From Cellvibrio mixtus subsp. mixtus J3-8 (GTDB taxonomy: Bacteria > Pseudomonadota > Gammaproteobacteria > Pseudomonadales > Cellvibrionaceae), in the NCBI RefSeq assembly GCF_000766945.1, contig NZ_KN266208.1, positions 160,604-224,603 of the forward strand: a stretch of DNA of 64,000 nucleotides, written 5' to 3'. Made by a program: the position numbers and the translations under genes. A model generated the notes under the pieces. The model saw only the letters and a program-made list of their open reading frames with translations, had not been told where the DNA came from and did not search any database. This document shows, piece by piece, positions 51,518-60,962 of this stretch. The stretch's first letter is position 1; the number at the start of each line of letters is the position of its first letter.

Positions 51518-53088
51518 GATTGCGCCCCTTTTGTATCTTCAATTTGACTTTCACGCTTAGCGATGCGGCGCTGCAAGGAAATACGTGCATGCTTGCTGTC
51601 ACTAAACGGCAATGTTTGTGTGGCAAAGATTTGATAATCCTCGTGGCCTTTGCCCGCAATTAAAACAATATCGCCAGCCCTGGCTTGCTGAACTGCAAAA
51701 TCGATGGCTTGCGCGCGGTCAGCAATAACGAGACAACCACTGGGGCTTTTCATACCGCGTAAAATATCGGCAGCAATACTGGCAGGCTCTTCAGAGCGAG
51801 GATTGTCATTGGTAACAATGACATAATCACTCAAACGCTCCGCAATTTTTCCCATTTGCGGGCGCTTGGTTTTATCGCGATCACCACCACAACCAAATAC
51901 AGTCCAGATACGACCCGGTTTGTGCTGGTGAATTGCATTTAATGTATTTTCCAATGCATCAGGTGTGTGGGCGTAATCCACAATTACTTGAATTTCCTGC
52001 ACTACCGGATCAACAGAAATCGACTGCATACGACCAGGCGCCGGCTCAAGCTTTTCAATGAGCGGCAGCATTTGTGCAAGGGTGTAACCTTGATCGCCCA
52101 CACAGGCAATCACTGCCAATAAATTACCAATATTGAATTCGCCCAGTAATGGCGAATTAATTTCTGCCTCACCCCACGGAGTAACAACCTGTGCGCGAGT
52201 ACCTGTCGCGTGCAGCTCAATGTTTTTTGCGTAAACATCCGCATTACCGCGTGTGGAATAGCTAATTATTTTTACATTTTCAGGAGCTTTGGCTGGTAGC
52301 GCTTTGGCCCAGTCATCATCAAGATTGATAATTGCCGTTTTCAATCCGGATACCAGTAAAAGTTTTGCTTTGGCGTTGCCATAGCTCACCAGGTCGCCGT
52401 GATAATCGAGATGATCCTGAGTGAGATTGGTAAAAATTGCGTGGGAAAATTGCAAACCGGCAACACGTTGTTGTTGCAAACTGTGGGACGAGACCTCAAT
52501 CGCAATTGAACTTGCACCAGCATTTACCAGCTCCGCAAGAATGCGCTGCAATGCAATTGGATCAGGCGTGGTTAAACCAGTGGAAGCCAGCAAGCCCAGT
52601 TGTTGTGACACGGGTGCAATAGACGTTGAGTCCACCAGGCCATAGCCAATAGTGCCCACCACACCGGATTTGTGTTGCAGTCCTGCCATTAATTGTGCGG
52701 CAAGCAAACTGCATGTTGTTTTACCATTAGTGCCGGTAACGCCAATCAACGGAACTTTTTTACTTGGCTCAGCAAAAAAACGTCCGGCAATACCGCTGAC
52801 TTGTTCAGGTAAATTCTCTACAGCGATCACTGGCACATTGCCCAGCCAATCAATACCTTGCCAATTTTTATCAGCTTCTACAAAAATTGCAGCAACGCCT
52901 GATTCAATCGCTTTAGCGATAAAATCGCGGCCATCAACTTTAATTCCTACTATCGCAATAAATGCATCGCCCGTTTTTAATTGGCGCGAGTCCAGGCACA
53001 AATTACGCACAGCAATATTGGCCGCGTTGCCCAAATCAAGTTCTGGCAATAAATCCTTGAGCGCAACAAAATGATGGGAGATAGTCAT
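51514..53088 (-). CDS. murE: UDP-N-acetylmuramoyl-tripeptide synthetase, meso-diaminopimelate adding
   Basis: A 524-residue Mur ligase that adds the third stem residue. The P-loop is GVTGTNGKTTCSLL, and the motif DNPR in VTNDNPRSEEP marks the meso-diaminopimelate type, as expected for a Gram-negative wall. The C-terminal GKGHEDYQ motif is present. The start overlaps the ftsI stop by one base (TAATG). It is slightly longer than the E. coli protein (495), with a C-terminal tail of about 30 residues. Confidence 0.98.
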   Translation of the reverse strand: MTISHHFVALKDLLPELDLGNAANIAVRNLCLDSRQLKTGDAFIAIVGIKVDGRDFIAKAIESGVAAIFVEADKNWQGIDWLGNVPVIAVENLPEQVSGIAGRFFAEPSKKVPLIGVTGTNGKTTCSLLAAQLMAGLQHKSGVVGTIGYGLVDSTSIAPVSQQLGLLASTGLTTPDPIALQRILAELVNAGASSIAIEVSSHSLQQQRVAGLQFSHAIFTNLTQDHLDYHGDLVSYGNAKAKLLLVSGLKTAIINLDDDWAKALPAKAPENVKIISYSTRGNADVYAKNIELHATGTRAQVVTPWGEAEINSPLLGEFNIGNLLAVIACVGDQGYTLAQMLPLIEKLEPAPGRMQSISVDPVVQEIQVIVDYAHTPDALENTLNAIHQHKPGRIWTVFGCGGDRDKTKRPQMGKIAERLSDYVIVTNDNPRSEEPASIAADILRGMKSPSGCLVIADRAQAIDFAVQQARAGDIVLIAGKGHEDYQIFATQTLPFSDSKHARISLQRRIAKRESQIEDTKGAQS

Positions 53089-54971
53089 TATGTGTCTGAC
53101 CTCCCATTACTCGCCGTTTGCGTGACCGCCGGCTTTTTCGAAGCATTATTCGCAGGCTCGGCAACCAGTGGCGTAGTTTCTTCCGGCTTGCCAATATTAT
53201 CCGGCGTTACCTGCAGCATACGTAGCGCATCTTCTGCCACTTTGGAAAATGCTGGCGCAGCAACATAACCACCATTCGCCGTAACACCGGCACCTTTGGG
53301 TTCGTCGATAATCACCATCGCAACAATGCGTGGATTATCGACCGGCGCCATCCCAATAAATGATGCAATTTGTAAATTTGAATAACGGCCATTTACCGCC
53401 TTGAATGCAGTACCGGTTTTACCCGCAACCGAATAAGAAATTGCTTTTGCACGCGAACCGGTACCTTCGGCGGCAACCACGCGCTTCAGCATTTCCTTTA
53501 CTTGTTCGGTGTACCGTTTTTCGACGATGCGTTGGCCTTCGGGCGGCGTATCTACACGCAACAAGGATACCGGGCGCTTGATGCCACCCGATGCAATAAC
53601 ACCATAGGCTTGTACCACTTGTAGCGGTGTCATTGTCATTGCGTAACCGTAGGAAATATTAGCGCGCTCAATTTTTTGTAGCGGTTTTAAAACGGGAATA
53701 TTGCCAGTTCCTTCACCCGGAAAACCTGTTCCAACGGGTTGGCCACCGCCGAGGCGCGCGAACATATCGCGCACCGTATTGGTTTCCAGCGCAAAAGAAA
53801 TTTTAGTCATCGCGATGTTGGATGATTTGGCAATCGCCATGGAAAGATCCATCGCGCCGTAATTGCGGTGATCTTTAATAGGTTTGCTACCCACCATGAA
53901 ATAACCGGGGTTGGTATCAATTACATCTTCCGGTTTGAATTTTCCGCTCTCCAGCGCGGCGAGAATTACCCAGGGCTTTACGGTAGAGCCCGGTTCGTAC
54001 AAATCGGTAATCACACGATTACGCAAACCTGTCCCACGTGCACGTGCGCGATCATTCGGGTTGTAGGATGGCAAATTGGAAATCGCCAACACCTCACCGG
54101 TGAGCACATCCAAAATGGCGATGGAGCCGGCAACGGCTCCACTTTCTTCAACAGCTTTTTTTAACTCGCGATGCGCGAGATATTGCAAACGCAGATCGAT
54201 ACTCAGCGTCAGGTTTTGCCCCGGTCGCGCCGCTTTCACCAGGCGCAATTCTTTAACCGTGCGCCCGCGCAAATCTTTTAATACTTCTTTTGCACCATTT
54301 TCACCGGTTAACCAAGCATCGTAAGCTAGCTCCATTCCTTCCTGGCCACGATCATCTACATCTGTCATTCCCACCAAATGTGCAGCCACTTCACCCGCAG
54401 GATAGTAGCGATGGTATTCAACTTGTTCGTAAACACCGGGAATATCCAATGCAAGAACGGCTTGCGCAGCATCCGGAGACATTTGGCGTTGCAGATACAT
54501 AAATTCTTTAGTGCCGTAACGCGCAAGGCGAGCTTCCAATTCTGCTTTATTAGTATTGAGTGCACGCGCCAGGTCCGCCCAGCGATGCGGAGCTTGCAAT
54601 AAAATTTTTGGATTCGCCCAGAGGGTAGAGACCGGTGTGCTCACCGCGAGTGGATCGCCATTGCGATCTGTAATTACCCCGCGATAGGCGGGAATAGTTT
54701 CCGTGCGCAGTGTGCGCGACTCACCCTGGTCTTGCAGGAATTCATAACCTTTATCGGCGTTAGGCAATACCTGGAGGCTGGCAACGTGAACAATAAGGAC
54801 GGCCACCAGAATCGCCAGCACTACGCCAACACTATAAAAACGCCAACGCGCCACTTTTAATGGTTTGCGGTTTGGTTGTACTGCAGGGCGAGCCGTGCGC
54901 GGCTCAAATGCTGAATTACGTTGCGGACGAATGATATCGCTGCGCGGTGATTGATCAGATGTGCGCTTCAT
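53088..54971 (-). CDS. ftsI: Septal peptidoglycan transpeptidase PBP3
   Basis: A 627-residue division transpeptidase. A basic cytoplasmic tail of about 40 residues is followed by one membrane segment (about 46-68), a pedestal domain and the transpeptidase domain with nucleophile S329 in STVK (329-332), SSN (383-385) and KTGT (518-521). The C-terminus carries a tail of about 45 residues rich in A, N, T and P after the last domain. It overlaps ftsL by 4 bp. The beta-lactam target residues are intact. Confidence 0.98.
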   Translation of the reverse strand: MKRTSDQSPRSDIIRPQRNSAFEPRTARPAVQPNRKPLKVARWRFYSVGVVLAILVAVLIVHVASLQVLPNADKGYEFLQDQGESRTLRTETIPAYRGVITDRNGDPLAVSTPVSTLWANPKILLQAPHRWADLARALNTNKAELEARLARYGTKEFMYLQRQMSPDAAQAVLALDIPGVYEQVEYHRYYPAGEVAAHLVGMTDVDDRGQEGMELAYDAWLTGENGAKEVLKDLRGRTVKELRLVKAARPGQNLTLSIDLRLQYLAHRELKKAVEESGAVAGSIAILDVLTGEVLAISNLPSYNPNDRARARGTGLRNRVITDLYEPGSTVKPWVILAALESGKFKPEDVIDTNPGYFMVGSKPIKDHRNYGAMDLSMAIAKSSNIAMTKISFALETNTVRDMFARLGGGQPVGTGFPGEGTGNIPVLKPLQKIERANISYGYAMTMTPLQVVQAYGVIASGGIKRPVSLLRVDTPPEGQRIVEKRYTEQVKEMLKRVVAAEGTGSRAKAISYSVAGKTGTAFKAVNGRYSNLQIASFIGMAPVDNPRIVAMVIIDEPKGAGVTANGGYVAAPAFSKVAEDALRMLQVTPDNIGKPEETTPLVAEPANNASKKPAVTQTASNGRSDT

Positions 54972-55327
54972 TGGCCACCTGCCGCGGGTATAATCGCCTT
55001 ACCTTTTTCACCGACGATTTTATTACCGGAAATCATCACCATATCTTCCGGGGTCGGAGCCATCATATTCAGTTCGGAAATTGCCGCATTTTCCACGCGA
55101 CTATAAGCCGCCCAGGTACTTTGCTCGAGTAAATATTGCCCCCACTGCACTTGCAGCTGGGCAGCTTCACGACGCAAGGTTTCAAGGCTGTTTACATCGC
55201 GACGAACAACTTGCGTCGTTGCGACAACAGCTAATGCGGAGGCGATCGTGGCCACCCACAACAACGCAATCACCGCGATCACTCCGGGTGATAGCGGCTT
55301 TTGTTGTGATGGATGACTTCTGTTCAT
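54968..55327 (-). CDS. ftsL: Cell division protein FtsL
   Basis: A 119-residue bitopic protein of the FtsQLB complex. A short cytoplasmic part, one membrane segment (GVIAVIALLWVATIASALAVV, about 15-35), then a leucine-zipper-like coiled coil (RRDVNSLETLRREAAQLQVQ) and the conserved WGQYLLEQSTWAAYSRVE block. It lies 71 bp after rsmH and overlaps ftsI by 4 bp. Confidence 0.96.
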   Translation of the reverse strand: MNRSHPSQQKPLSPGVIAVIALLWVATIASALAVVATTQVVRRDVNSLETLRREAAQLQVQWGQYLLEQSTWAAYSRVENAAISELNMMAPTPEDMVMISGNKIVGEKGKAIIPAAGGQ

Positions 55328-55398
55328 GGAATCCCTGGGGCTTATCAGTTTATCGGATGATTTTTTGTGTTCTTTCTAAGGCCTAACAGAACCGGGAT

Positions 55399-56328
55399 TT
55401 ACAACTTTTCTGCAACACGCATGACCGCGCTGCGCGAACGTACATTTGCATTTACCTCGTCATCGCTCGCCTTGATTGCCTTGCCTAGCGAACGCATACG
55501 TTTATTTAATTGATCATCACGCACCGGCAGGCCTTTAGGTATTGGATCACCTTGCTCCTGGCGACGAATAAAGCGTTTAACGACACGATCCTCCAGCGAG
55601 TGAAAACTGATCACCACCAAACGCCCACCGGGCGCCAATACTTCCAGCGCCTGCTCCAACACGGAATCCAGATCAACCAATTCGTTATTCACCTGGATGC
55701 GAATGGCCTGAAACGCGCGCGTTGCCGGGTGCTTGCCTTTTTCCCACGCCGGATTGGCTTCTTTAATCACCTCGGCCAAATGCCTGGTGCGCGTAAACGG
55801 CATTTTTTGGCGCTCGGTTACGATTGCTCTCGCCATACGTTTGGCAAAACGCTCTTCGCCGTATTCTTTCAGGACCCAGGTAATATCTTCTTCGCTGGCG
55901 GTATTCACCCAATCGGCGGCACTTTGGCCGCGGGTTTGATCCATACGCATATCCAGCGGGCCATCTTGCATAAAACTGAATCCGCGTTCGGCTTCGTCCA
56001 GTTGCGGGGAAGACACCCCCAAATCCAATAAAACACCATTTACTTTCCCACTAAGCCCGCGAGTCGCCACAAGGCTGGCCAGCTCTGCAAATGAACCGTG
56101 TGCAATTGCAAAGCGGTTGTCAGCCCCGAAACGGCTATTGGCCGTTGCTATCGCAGCCAGGTCTTTATCGATTCCCAACAAATGCCCGTCATTTGACAGG
56201 GATTGCAGAATCAAACCACTGTGACCACCGCGCCCGAAGGTGCCATCCACATAAAAACCGGAGGTGTCAGTAACCAGTGCCGCTACCGCCTCGTTCAGGA
56301 GTACGGTGATATGTTGTGAGTCGGACAC
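55399..56328 (-). CDS. rsmH: 16S rRNA (cytosine(1402)-N(4))-methyltransferase
   Basis: A 309-residue SAM-dependent methyltransferase (formerly mraW). The SAM loop is [12 protein letters not shown] (22-33), followed by [39 protein letters not shown] and [15 protein letters not shown], all family signatures. It lies 8 bp after mraZ in the usual dcw position. Confidence 0.98.
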   Translation of the reverse strand: MSDSQHITVLLNEAVAALVTDTSGFYVDGTFGRGGHSGLILQSLSNDGHLLGIDKDLAAIATANSRFGADNRFAIAHGSFAELASLVATRGLSGKVNGVLLDLGVSSPQLDEAERGFSFMQDGPLDMRMDQTRGQSAADWVNTASEEDITWVLKEYGEERFAKRMARAIVTERQKMPFTRTRHLAEVIKEANPAWEKGKHPATRAFQAIRIQVNNELVDLDSVLEQALEVLAPGGRLVVISFHSLEDRVVKRFIRRQEQGDPIPKGLPVRDDQLNKRMRSLGKAIKASDDEVNANVRSRSAVMRVAEKL

Positions 56329-56336
56329 GCGGCTAC

Positions 56337-56777
56337 CTAGAAAGAAAGATTTTGTAATTCGGCTGGCATTTCGCCGTCGGCGGATTGGTCCATCAGGGCA
56401 TTCCAGCTATCTTCATTCCACAGCTCTAATTTGTTGCCCAAACCAACCAGCATCAGCTTTTTATCCAGATGCGCGAACTCGCGCAGTGTGGGTGGCACAA
56501 GAACACGGCCGTTCGCATCCAATTCCAAATTTACCGCCTGGCCCATAAACCGGCGCTGGATTTTGCGAACCTGCTCATTGCCCGCAGGTAATGCCTGAAC
56601 TTTGGCCAGAACCGGCTCCCATTCAGGCTCGGAATAGACGAGTAAACAGCGTTCATACATATGGGCAGTCACCCAAATCCGGCCAGCACTGGACGCCACC
56701 AGCGAATCGCGAATGCGCGCCGGTATCGCCATGCGACCCTTTGGGTCCATGCTGATGGAATGACTACCTGTAAACAC
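56337..56777 (-). CDS. mraZ: Transcriptional regulator MraZ
   Basis: A 146-residue AbrB-like DNA-binding protein with two repeats, [14 protein letters not shown] (12-25) and [15 protein letters not shown] (about 87-101). MraZ forms a ring that binds repeated TGGG-like boxes in its own promoter and represses the dcw cluster. Four such boxes are present directly upstream here (56802-56836). It is the first gene of the cluster. Confidence 0.98.
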   Translation of the reverse strand: MFTGSHSISMDPKGRMAIPARIRDSLVASSAGRIWVTAHMYERCLLVYSEPEWEPVLAKVQALPAGNEQVRKIQRRFMGQAVNLELDANGRVLVPPTLREFAHLDKKLMLVGLGNKLELWNEDSWNALMDQSADGEMPAELQNLSF

Positions 56778-56801
56778 TTTTCACCACTTGAGAGGATTAA
56801 T

Positions 56802-56836
56802 TTCCACAAAAATCCACAATTACCCACTTTTTCCCA
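56802..56836 (-). promoter_or_regulatory. mraZ: MraZ operator: four boxes at exact 10-bp spacing
   Basis: Read on the minus strand: TGGGA, TGGGT, TGGAT, TGGAA, each 5 bp long and separated by 5 bp (plus-strand positions 56832-56836, 56822-56826, 56812-56816, 56802-56806). This is the described MraZ recognition pattern of repeated TGGGN boxes. The boxes lie just downstream of the -10 element, in the early leader. Confidence 0.9.
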
Positions 56837-56844
56837 CGACGCTC

Positions 56845-56872
56845 ACTATAAGTCGGGGGTGCGCAAAGTCAA
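56845..56872 (-). promoter_or_regulatory. Sigma-70 promoter of the dcw cluster
   Basis: Minus strand: TTGACT (56867-56872), 16-bp spacer, TATAGT (56845-56850). Predicted start near 56838, at the edge of the MraZ boxes, so bound MraZ would block initiation or escape. Confidence 0.8.
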
Positions 56873-57137
56873 GCAACACGGCGCGAAAATACGCACGATT
56901 TCACGGGAAAAATCGGGAAATATCGGCAAACAGGACGGGAAATAACAGGATTCACACAACTCAAAAATCAACTTAAACAACAAAATCAAAGCAATAGAAA
57001 TCAAACTTAATGTAAAACATTAAGTTTCAAATTATTTTGCAGTGAAAATTCAGGATTTATAGAAGGATTCGGTCTATATCGACCTTGATACAACGCGGAA
57101 ACCACATACAACGCAAAACACACCACAGAATTAAATC
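56873..57137. other. AT-rich gap between rnpB and the dcw promoter, with a perfect inverted repeat
   Basis: No gene seen. AAACTTAATG (57003-57012), 5-nt loop, CATTAAGTTT (57018-57027) is a perfect 10-bp inverted repeat about 110 bp downstream of the rnpB 3' end. It may be a factor-independent end signal for the RNase P RNA precursor or a regulator site; the T tract after it is poor. Confidence 0.45.
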
Positions 57138-57527
<390 letters not shown>

Positions 57528-57535
57528 GAAGCGGC

Positions 57536-57564
57536 ACCATACTCGTCGCCACAAGCCAGCGCAA
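57536..57564 (-). promoter_or_regulatory. Sigma-70 promoter of rnpB
   Basis: Minus strand: TTGCGC (57559-57564), 17-bp spacer, TATGGT (57536-57541); the start is predicted near 57529, matching the P1-based 5' end of the RNA. Confidence 0.65.
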
Positions 57565-57764
57565 GAGTAAATAAACGACAAAACAGCCACTTTTTGAGAA
57601 TTGCGTCACCAAAAGTACCAGCCTTATTCCATAGCTACAGCAAATCCCGCCATGAACTGGTATTTTTTGCACGTTAAGCTATTAATTAGTGAATATTTAT
57701 TGCCTCTATAAGGAAAATAGACTTCACGCCCAACATTCACAATAAAATTTCAGGAGATCCACCC

Positions 57765-60203
57765 GTGAAAGTACGCACACATAAACTTCTGGCAATGGCG
57801 ATTGCCCTGGCTCCATCGCTCCCTGCATTTGCACAAGACAATTCACCGGCACTGGAAGAAATTCTGGTTACCGCGCAAAAACGTGTGCAAAACCTGCGCG
57901 ATGTGCCGGTTTCTGTTAATGCGCTTTCGAGCGACAAACTGGAAAGCTCGGGCATCACCAGCATTGAACGTGTTGCTGATTACATCCCCAGCTTCAATAT
58001 GACCCAAACCGGTATCGGTACCAATATAGCGATTCGCGGCATCAGCTCCGGTGTTAACCAGGGATTTGAGCAATCAGCCGCCCAATTTGTGGATGGTATC
58101 CACTATGGCCGCGCGCAGCTATCACGCGCACCATTCCTGGATCTTGAGCGCGTTGAAATATTGCGCGGCCCGCAAAGCATTCTCTTCGGTAAAAACTCTA
58201 CTGCAGGCGCAATCAGCATCACCACTGCAAAACCGGGCGATGAGCTCGAAGCAAAACTCACAGCTTTGTATGAGCCCGAGCACGGCGAGCAAGATGTACG
58301 CTTGGTTCTTTCCGGCCCTATCACCGATACCCTCGGTGGTCGCCTGGCAATTCTGGAGAGTAGCATCGATGGCTTTATGGAGAACACGACACTCCAGCGC
58401 GATGAATCCGGCGATAAAAATCGCGTCGTTCGCGCCACATTGCAATGGAAACCCAATGATGCATGGGATATCACCCTGAAAGCGGAAGACGGTTCATTTG
58501 ACAGCAATGGGCGCAATATCGAAGTGGTGAATGCGGTTTACAACCCCAATCCTGTTTATGACAAAACCACCGGTAAATTAGTAACGCCAGTTGCCTACAG
58601 GAATGTACTGTCAGCCTTGACCAAAGCAAATTATCTATTGGATACCACCCACGACTGGAAACGCCAATCCAACGGGGATTACAGTTATAACGATACTGAA
58701 AACGTCACCCTGACCATCGAGCGAGACTTTGGTGAGCACACCCTCACATCAGTGACGGGTTACAACGCCTATAACTACGAGGAACTGTGTGATTGCGACT
58801 TTACTGGCGCGCCGGGTTTTAACATCCTTTCCGATGAGGATTACAGCCAGGTCAGCCAGGAATTGCGTTTGGCCTCAGATGAAGACCGAACTGTGAGCTA
58901 TCTGGGCGGTTTATTCTTCCAAAGTAGCTCACTGGATTTCCATGACTCTATCCGCGTTCCGGGCGATAGCTTTGTCGCCCAAGCCTTTACACCATTGCTG
59001 GGAGCTTCGTTAGCCAATTTATTGCGCAACGCCTCCACCGAGCGGAATTTTAAACAGGACACCGACCTTGCCGCGATTTTCGCCCAGGCGACCTGGAATA
59101 TTACTGATGTCTCGCGCCTTATCCTTGGTGCCCGTTACACAGCGGAACAAAAAGAAGGCAGTCGCACCCAATATCACATCAGCAATACCGGCGTTACGCT
59201 GCCACAGGGGGCACCGACCGATCTTTATAACTTTATCTGGAGCCAGTTCAAAATTGATCCACATTCGATCAATGGCGACCGCGATGAATCTGCCCTTACC
59301 CCGTCAATTACTTTCCAGCAGGATATCAACAGCACAGATATGCTCTATGCCAGCTTCACAACCGGCTTCAAATCTGGCGGTTTTGATGTGCGGGCAAACG
59401 CGGCACCCGATGAATTAGGTGGTATTTATCAAGGCCAGACTATTCCTCCCAATGCCTTCTACCGGGATGGAAAGGTACCCGACATTAAAGGCACCTGGGA
59501 ATTTGAAGAAGAAAAGGTCAGGAACTTTGAAATCGGCGGAAAGTTTTTATTTGCTGATGGCGGCGCTGAACTTAACGTAGCAATTTTCCGCTCGGAATTT
59601 GAGAACATGCAAACCAGCCAATTCGACGGCAGCCTCAGCTTTAACGTCACCAACGCTGGTGAAGCCGTAGTACAAGGTTTGGAAGTGGATGGCCGCTGGG
59701 CCGCGACAGAAAGTGTTCTGGTCCGTGGCGGATTTGCCTACATCGATTTTGAATACACAGACTTCAAAAACTCACAGTGCTATTTTGGCCAGCCGGACCC
59801 TGAAGGTGATGCGATCTGTGACGCCACCGGAAAACGCCGCGAATTTACCCCAGAGTTACAAGGCAATGTGGGCGCTGATTACACAATTAGCTTCGACAAT
59901 GGTTTAAAACTGGTTAGCACGCTCGACATCATTTACAGCGATGATTACCTGACAACCCCGTCACTGGACCCCAAGTTTGAACAAGAGGCATACACAAAAC
60001 TCAACGCACGTATTGCACTTAGTGGCAATGGTGACAAATGGGAACTAGCGTTAATCGGCAAAAACCTGACCGATGAATCAATCGTGTCATATGCCAATGG
60101 CTTGCCCGTAGCAACCACATTAACCAGCGGTACCAGTTCAGGCTACTACGCCTTTTACGAGCGCCCAAGAAGTGTTGCGGTCCAGGGAACCATCAAGTTT
60201 TAG
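57765..60203 (+). CDS. TonB-dependent receptor
   Basis: A complete 812-residue outer-membrane receptor. It starts with GTG 57765 after AGGAGA; the signal peptide ends near LPAFAQ (24). The TonB-box region is EEILVTAQKR (31-40), the plug has IRGISSGVNQG and RVEILRGPQSILFGKNSTAGA, and a 22-stranded barrel ends in phenylalanine (QGTIKF). Receptors with this TAQKR start are often of the uncharacterised class found in oligotrophs. No metabolic genes flank it, so the substrate is unknown. A strong terminator follows. Confidence 0.95.
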   Translation: MKVRTHKLLAMAIALAPSLPAFAQDNSPALEEILVTAQKRVQNLRDVPVSVNALSSDKLESSGITSIERVADYIPSFNMTQTGIGTNIAIRGISSGVNQGFEQSAAQFVDGIHYGRAQLSRAPFLDLERVEILRGPQSILFGKNSTAGAISITTAKPGDELEAKLTALYEPEHGEQDVRLVLSGPITDTLGGRLAILESSIDGFMENTTLQRDESGDKNRVVRATLQWKPNDAWDITLKAEDGSFDSNGRNIEVVNAVYNPNPVYDKTTGKLVTPVAYRNVLSALTKANYLLDTTHDWKRQSNGDYSYNDTENVTLTIERDFGEHTLTSVTGYNAYNYEELCDCDFTGAPGFNILSDEDYSQVSQELRLASDEDRTVSYLGGLFFQSSSLDFHDSIRVPGDSFVAQAFTPLLGASLANLLRNASTERNFKQDTDLAAIFAQATWNITDVSRLILGARYTAEQKEGSRTQYHISNTGVTLPQGAPTDLYNFIWSQFKIDPHSINGDRDESALTPSITFQQDINSTDMLYASFTTGFKSGGFDVRANAAPDELGGIYQGQTIPPNAFYRDGKVPDIKGTWEFEEEKVRNFEIGGKFLFADGGAELNVAIFRSEFENMQTSQFDGSLSFNVTNAGEAVVQGLEVDGRWAATESVLVRGGFAYIDFEYTDFKNSQCYFGQPDPEGDAICDATGKRREFTPELQGNVGADYTISFDNGLKLVSTLDIIYSDDYLTTPSLDPKFEQEAYTKLNARIALSGNGDKWELALIGKNLTDESIVSYANGLPVATTLTSGTSSGYYAFYERPRSVAVQGTIKF

Positions 60204-60219
60204 ATTCTTACGCAATACC

Positions 60220-60247
60220 AAAAAAGGGGCTGATTGGCCCCTTTTTT
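60220..60247 (+). terminator. Intrinsic terminator of the TonB receptor gene
   Basis: AAAAAGGGGC (60221-60230), 6-nt loop, GCCCC (60237-60241) followed by six T. It is 17 bp after the stop and, having A on the other side, may act on both strands. Confidence 0.93.
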
Positions 60248-60310
60248 ATTGCCGTTATCTATGTGTCAATAACAGTATGCCACTCGAAAATAACGATATT
60301 ACATGCAAAA

Positions 60311-60334
60311 AAAAGCGCCCCTGTGAAGGAGCGC
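60311..60334 (-). terminator. Orphan intrinsic terminator on the minus strand
   Basis: Minus strand: GCGCTCC (60328-60334), 6-nt loop, GGGGCGC (60315-60321; one G-U pair) followed by eight T. There is no annotated minus-strand gene beyond it; the 42-codon candidate ORF at 60336-60464 ends exactly 1 bp before the stem. Confidence 0.75.
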
Positions 60335-60335
60335 C

Positions 60336-60464
60336 TCAAAATCGGCAATGGTATTCGGTCAATACCGGGCTCAATGTATCCCCCTGAAAAACAGCTGACA
60401 ATAGCGAAAAACCCGCGCTAAAACACATGCAACCGATTACAAAAACCCGTTTCCGGGTGCGCAT
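60336..60464 (-). CDS. Candidate small membrane/secreted protein, 42 residues
   Basis: An ATG-initiated ORF too short for usual calling. It has a basic start (MRTRKR), a hydrophobic stretch (about 7-26: VFVIGCMCFSAGFSLLSAVF) and a short polar tail ending HCRF. It resembles a signal peptide or a single membrane segment. The stop lies 1 bp from a strong terminator in the same orientation, which is the best argument for it being real. The ribosome site is weak (GGAG about 13 nt upstream). It could also be the remains of a decayed gene or the body of a small RNA. I recognise no family. Confidence 0.35.
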   Translation of the reverse strand: MRTRKRVFVIGCMCFSAGFSLLSAVFQGDTLSPVLTEYHCRF

Positions 60465-60632
60465 CGAATATTCCAACTCCACTTCAAACTACAAAATAAT
60501 ACATCCCAAAAATTCAATATTTTTAGGATTTTAATCCCCATCAAATAAACACTTATTTTCATTAAATTTTTAAATTGAAAAAAAATGAAACCATTTACAA
60601 ATTAATAATATCTCTAAATGCAAACGTATACA
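60428..60632. promoter_or_regulatory. Three LacI-family-like 14-bp operators
   Basis: TGCAACCGATTACA (60428-60441), TGAAACCATTTACA (60586-60599) and TGCAAACGTATACA (60619-60632) share TGNAA...TACA with a central C-G or C-A and resemble LacI/GalR-type palindromes (TGNAANCGNTTNCA). The last fits best. No LacI gene is in the window. They could control the small minus-strand unit or the EamA gene. Confidence 0.4.
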
Positions 60633-60962
60633 TAAAATTAATAGCACCGAAAACTACAAAAATGCCACCAACAAATCAATTTATCAGACAAAAATTGGCA
60701 ACCTAACCTTACATTCTTGATAATAAAAAATGCACTTTATGAGGATATAGATTACCCCTCACTGATGTCGTCACTTAACTCTTTAAGTAGTTTTGTATGG
60801 CAAAACAGTTCTGTAAACGGTAGCGACGTCCATAGCTGCCCTAATCCTCCTTGCGCAATTTGTCATATTATTCACATCGAAAGGTCGCACAAGCGGCTAT
60901 GGTTAATCTATGCTGTAGACCTGTCGCCTAAGTTTTTTTGGCGAAATGATTGGATTAGCTCA
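60465..60962. other. AT-rich intergenic region upstream of the EamA gene
   Basis: No convincing gene. About 60480-60720 is very AT-rich, and the reading frame of the EamA gene is accidentally open from 60717 but shows no coding character. Two of the three LacI-like sites lie here. A short hairpin (ACCCG-GAAA-CGGGT on the minus strand, 60441-60458) lies just below it. Confidence 0.5.

Noticed and set aside
60717-60962. N-terminal 82-codon extension of the EamA gene
   Set aside because: The extension is not hydrophobic-repeat-like, has scattered cysteines and aromatic residues, and family members start close to the first membrane segment, as from ATG 60963.
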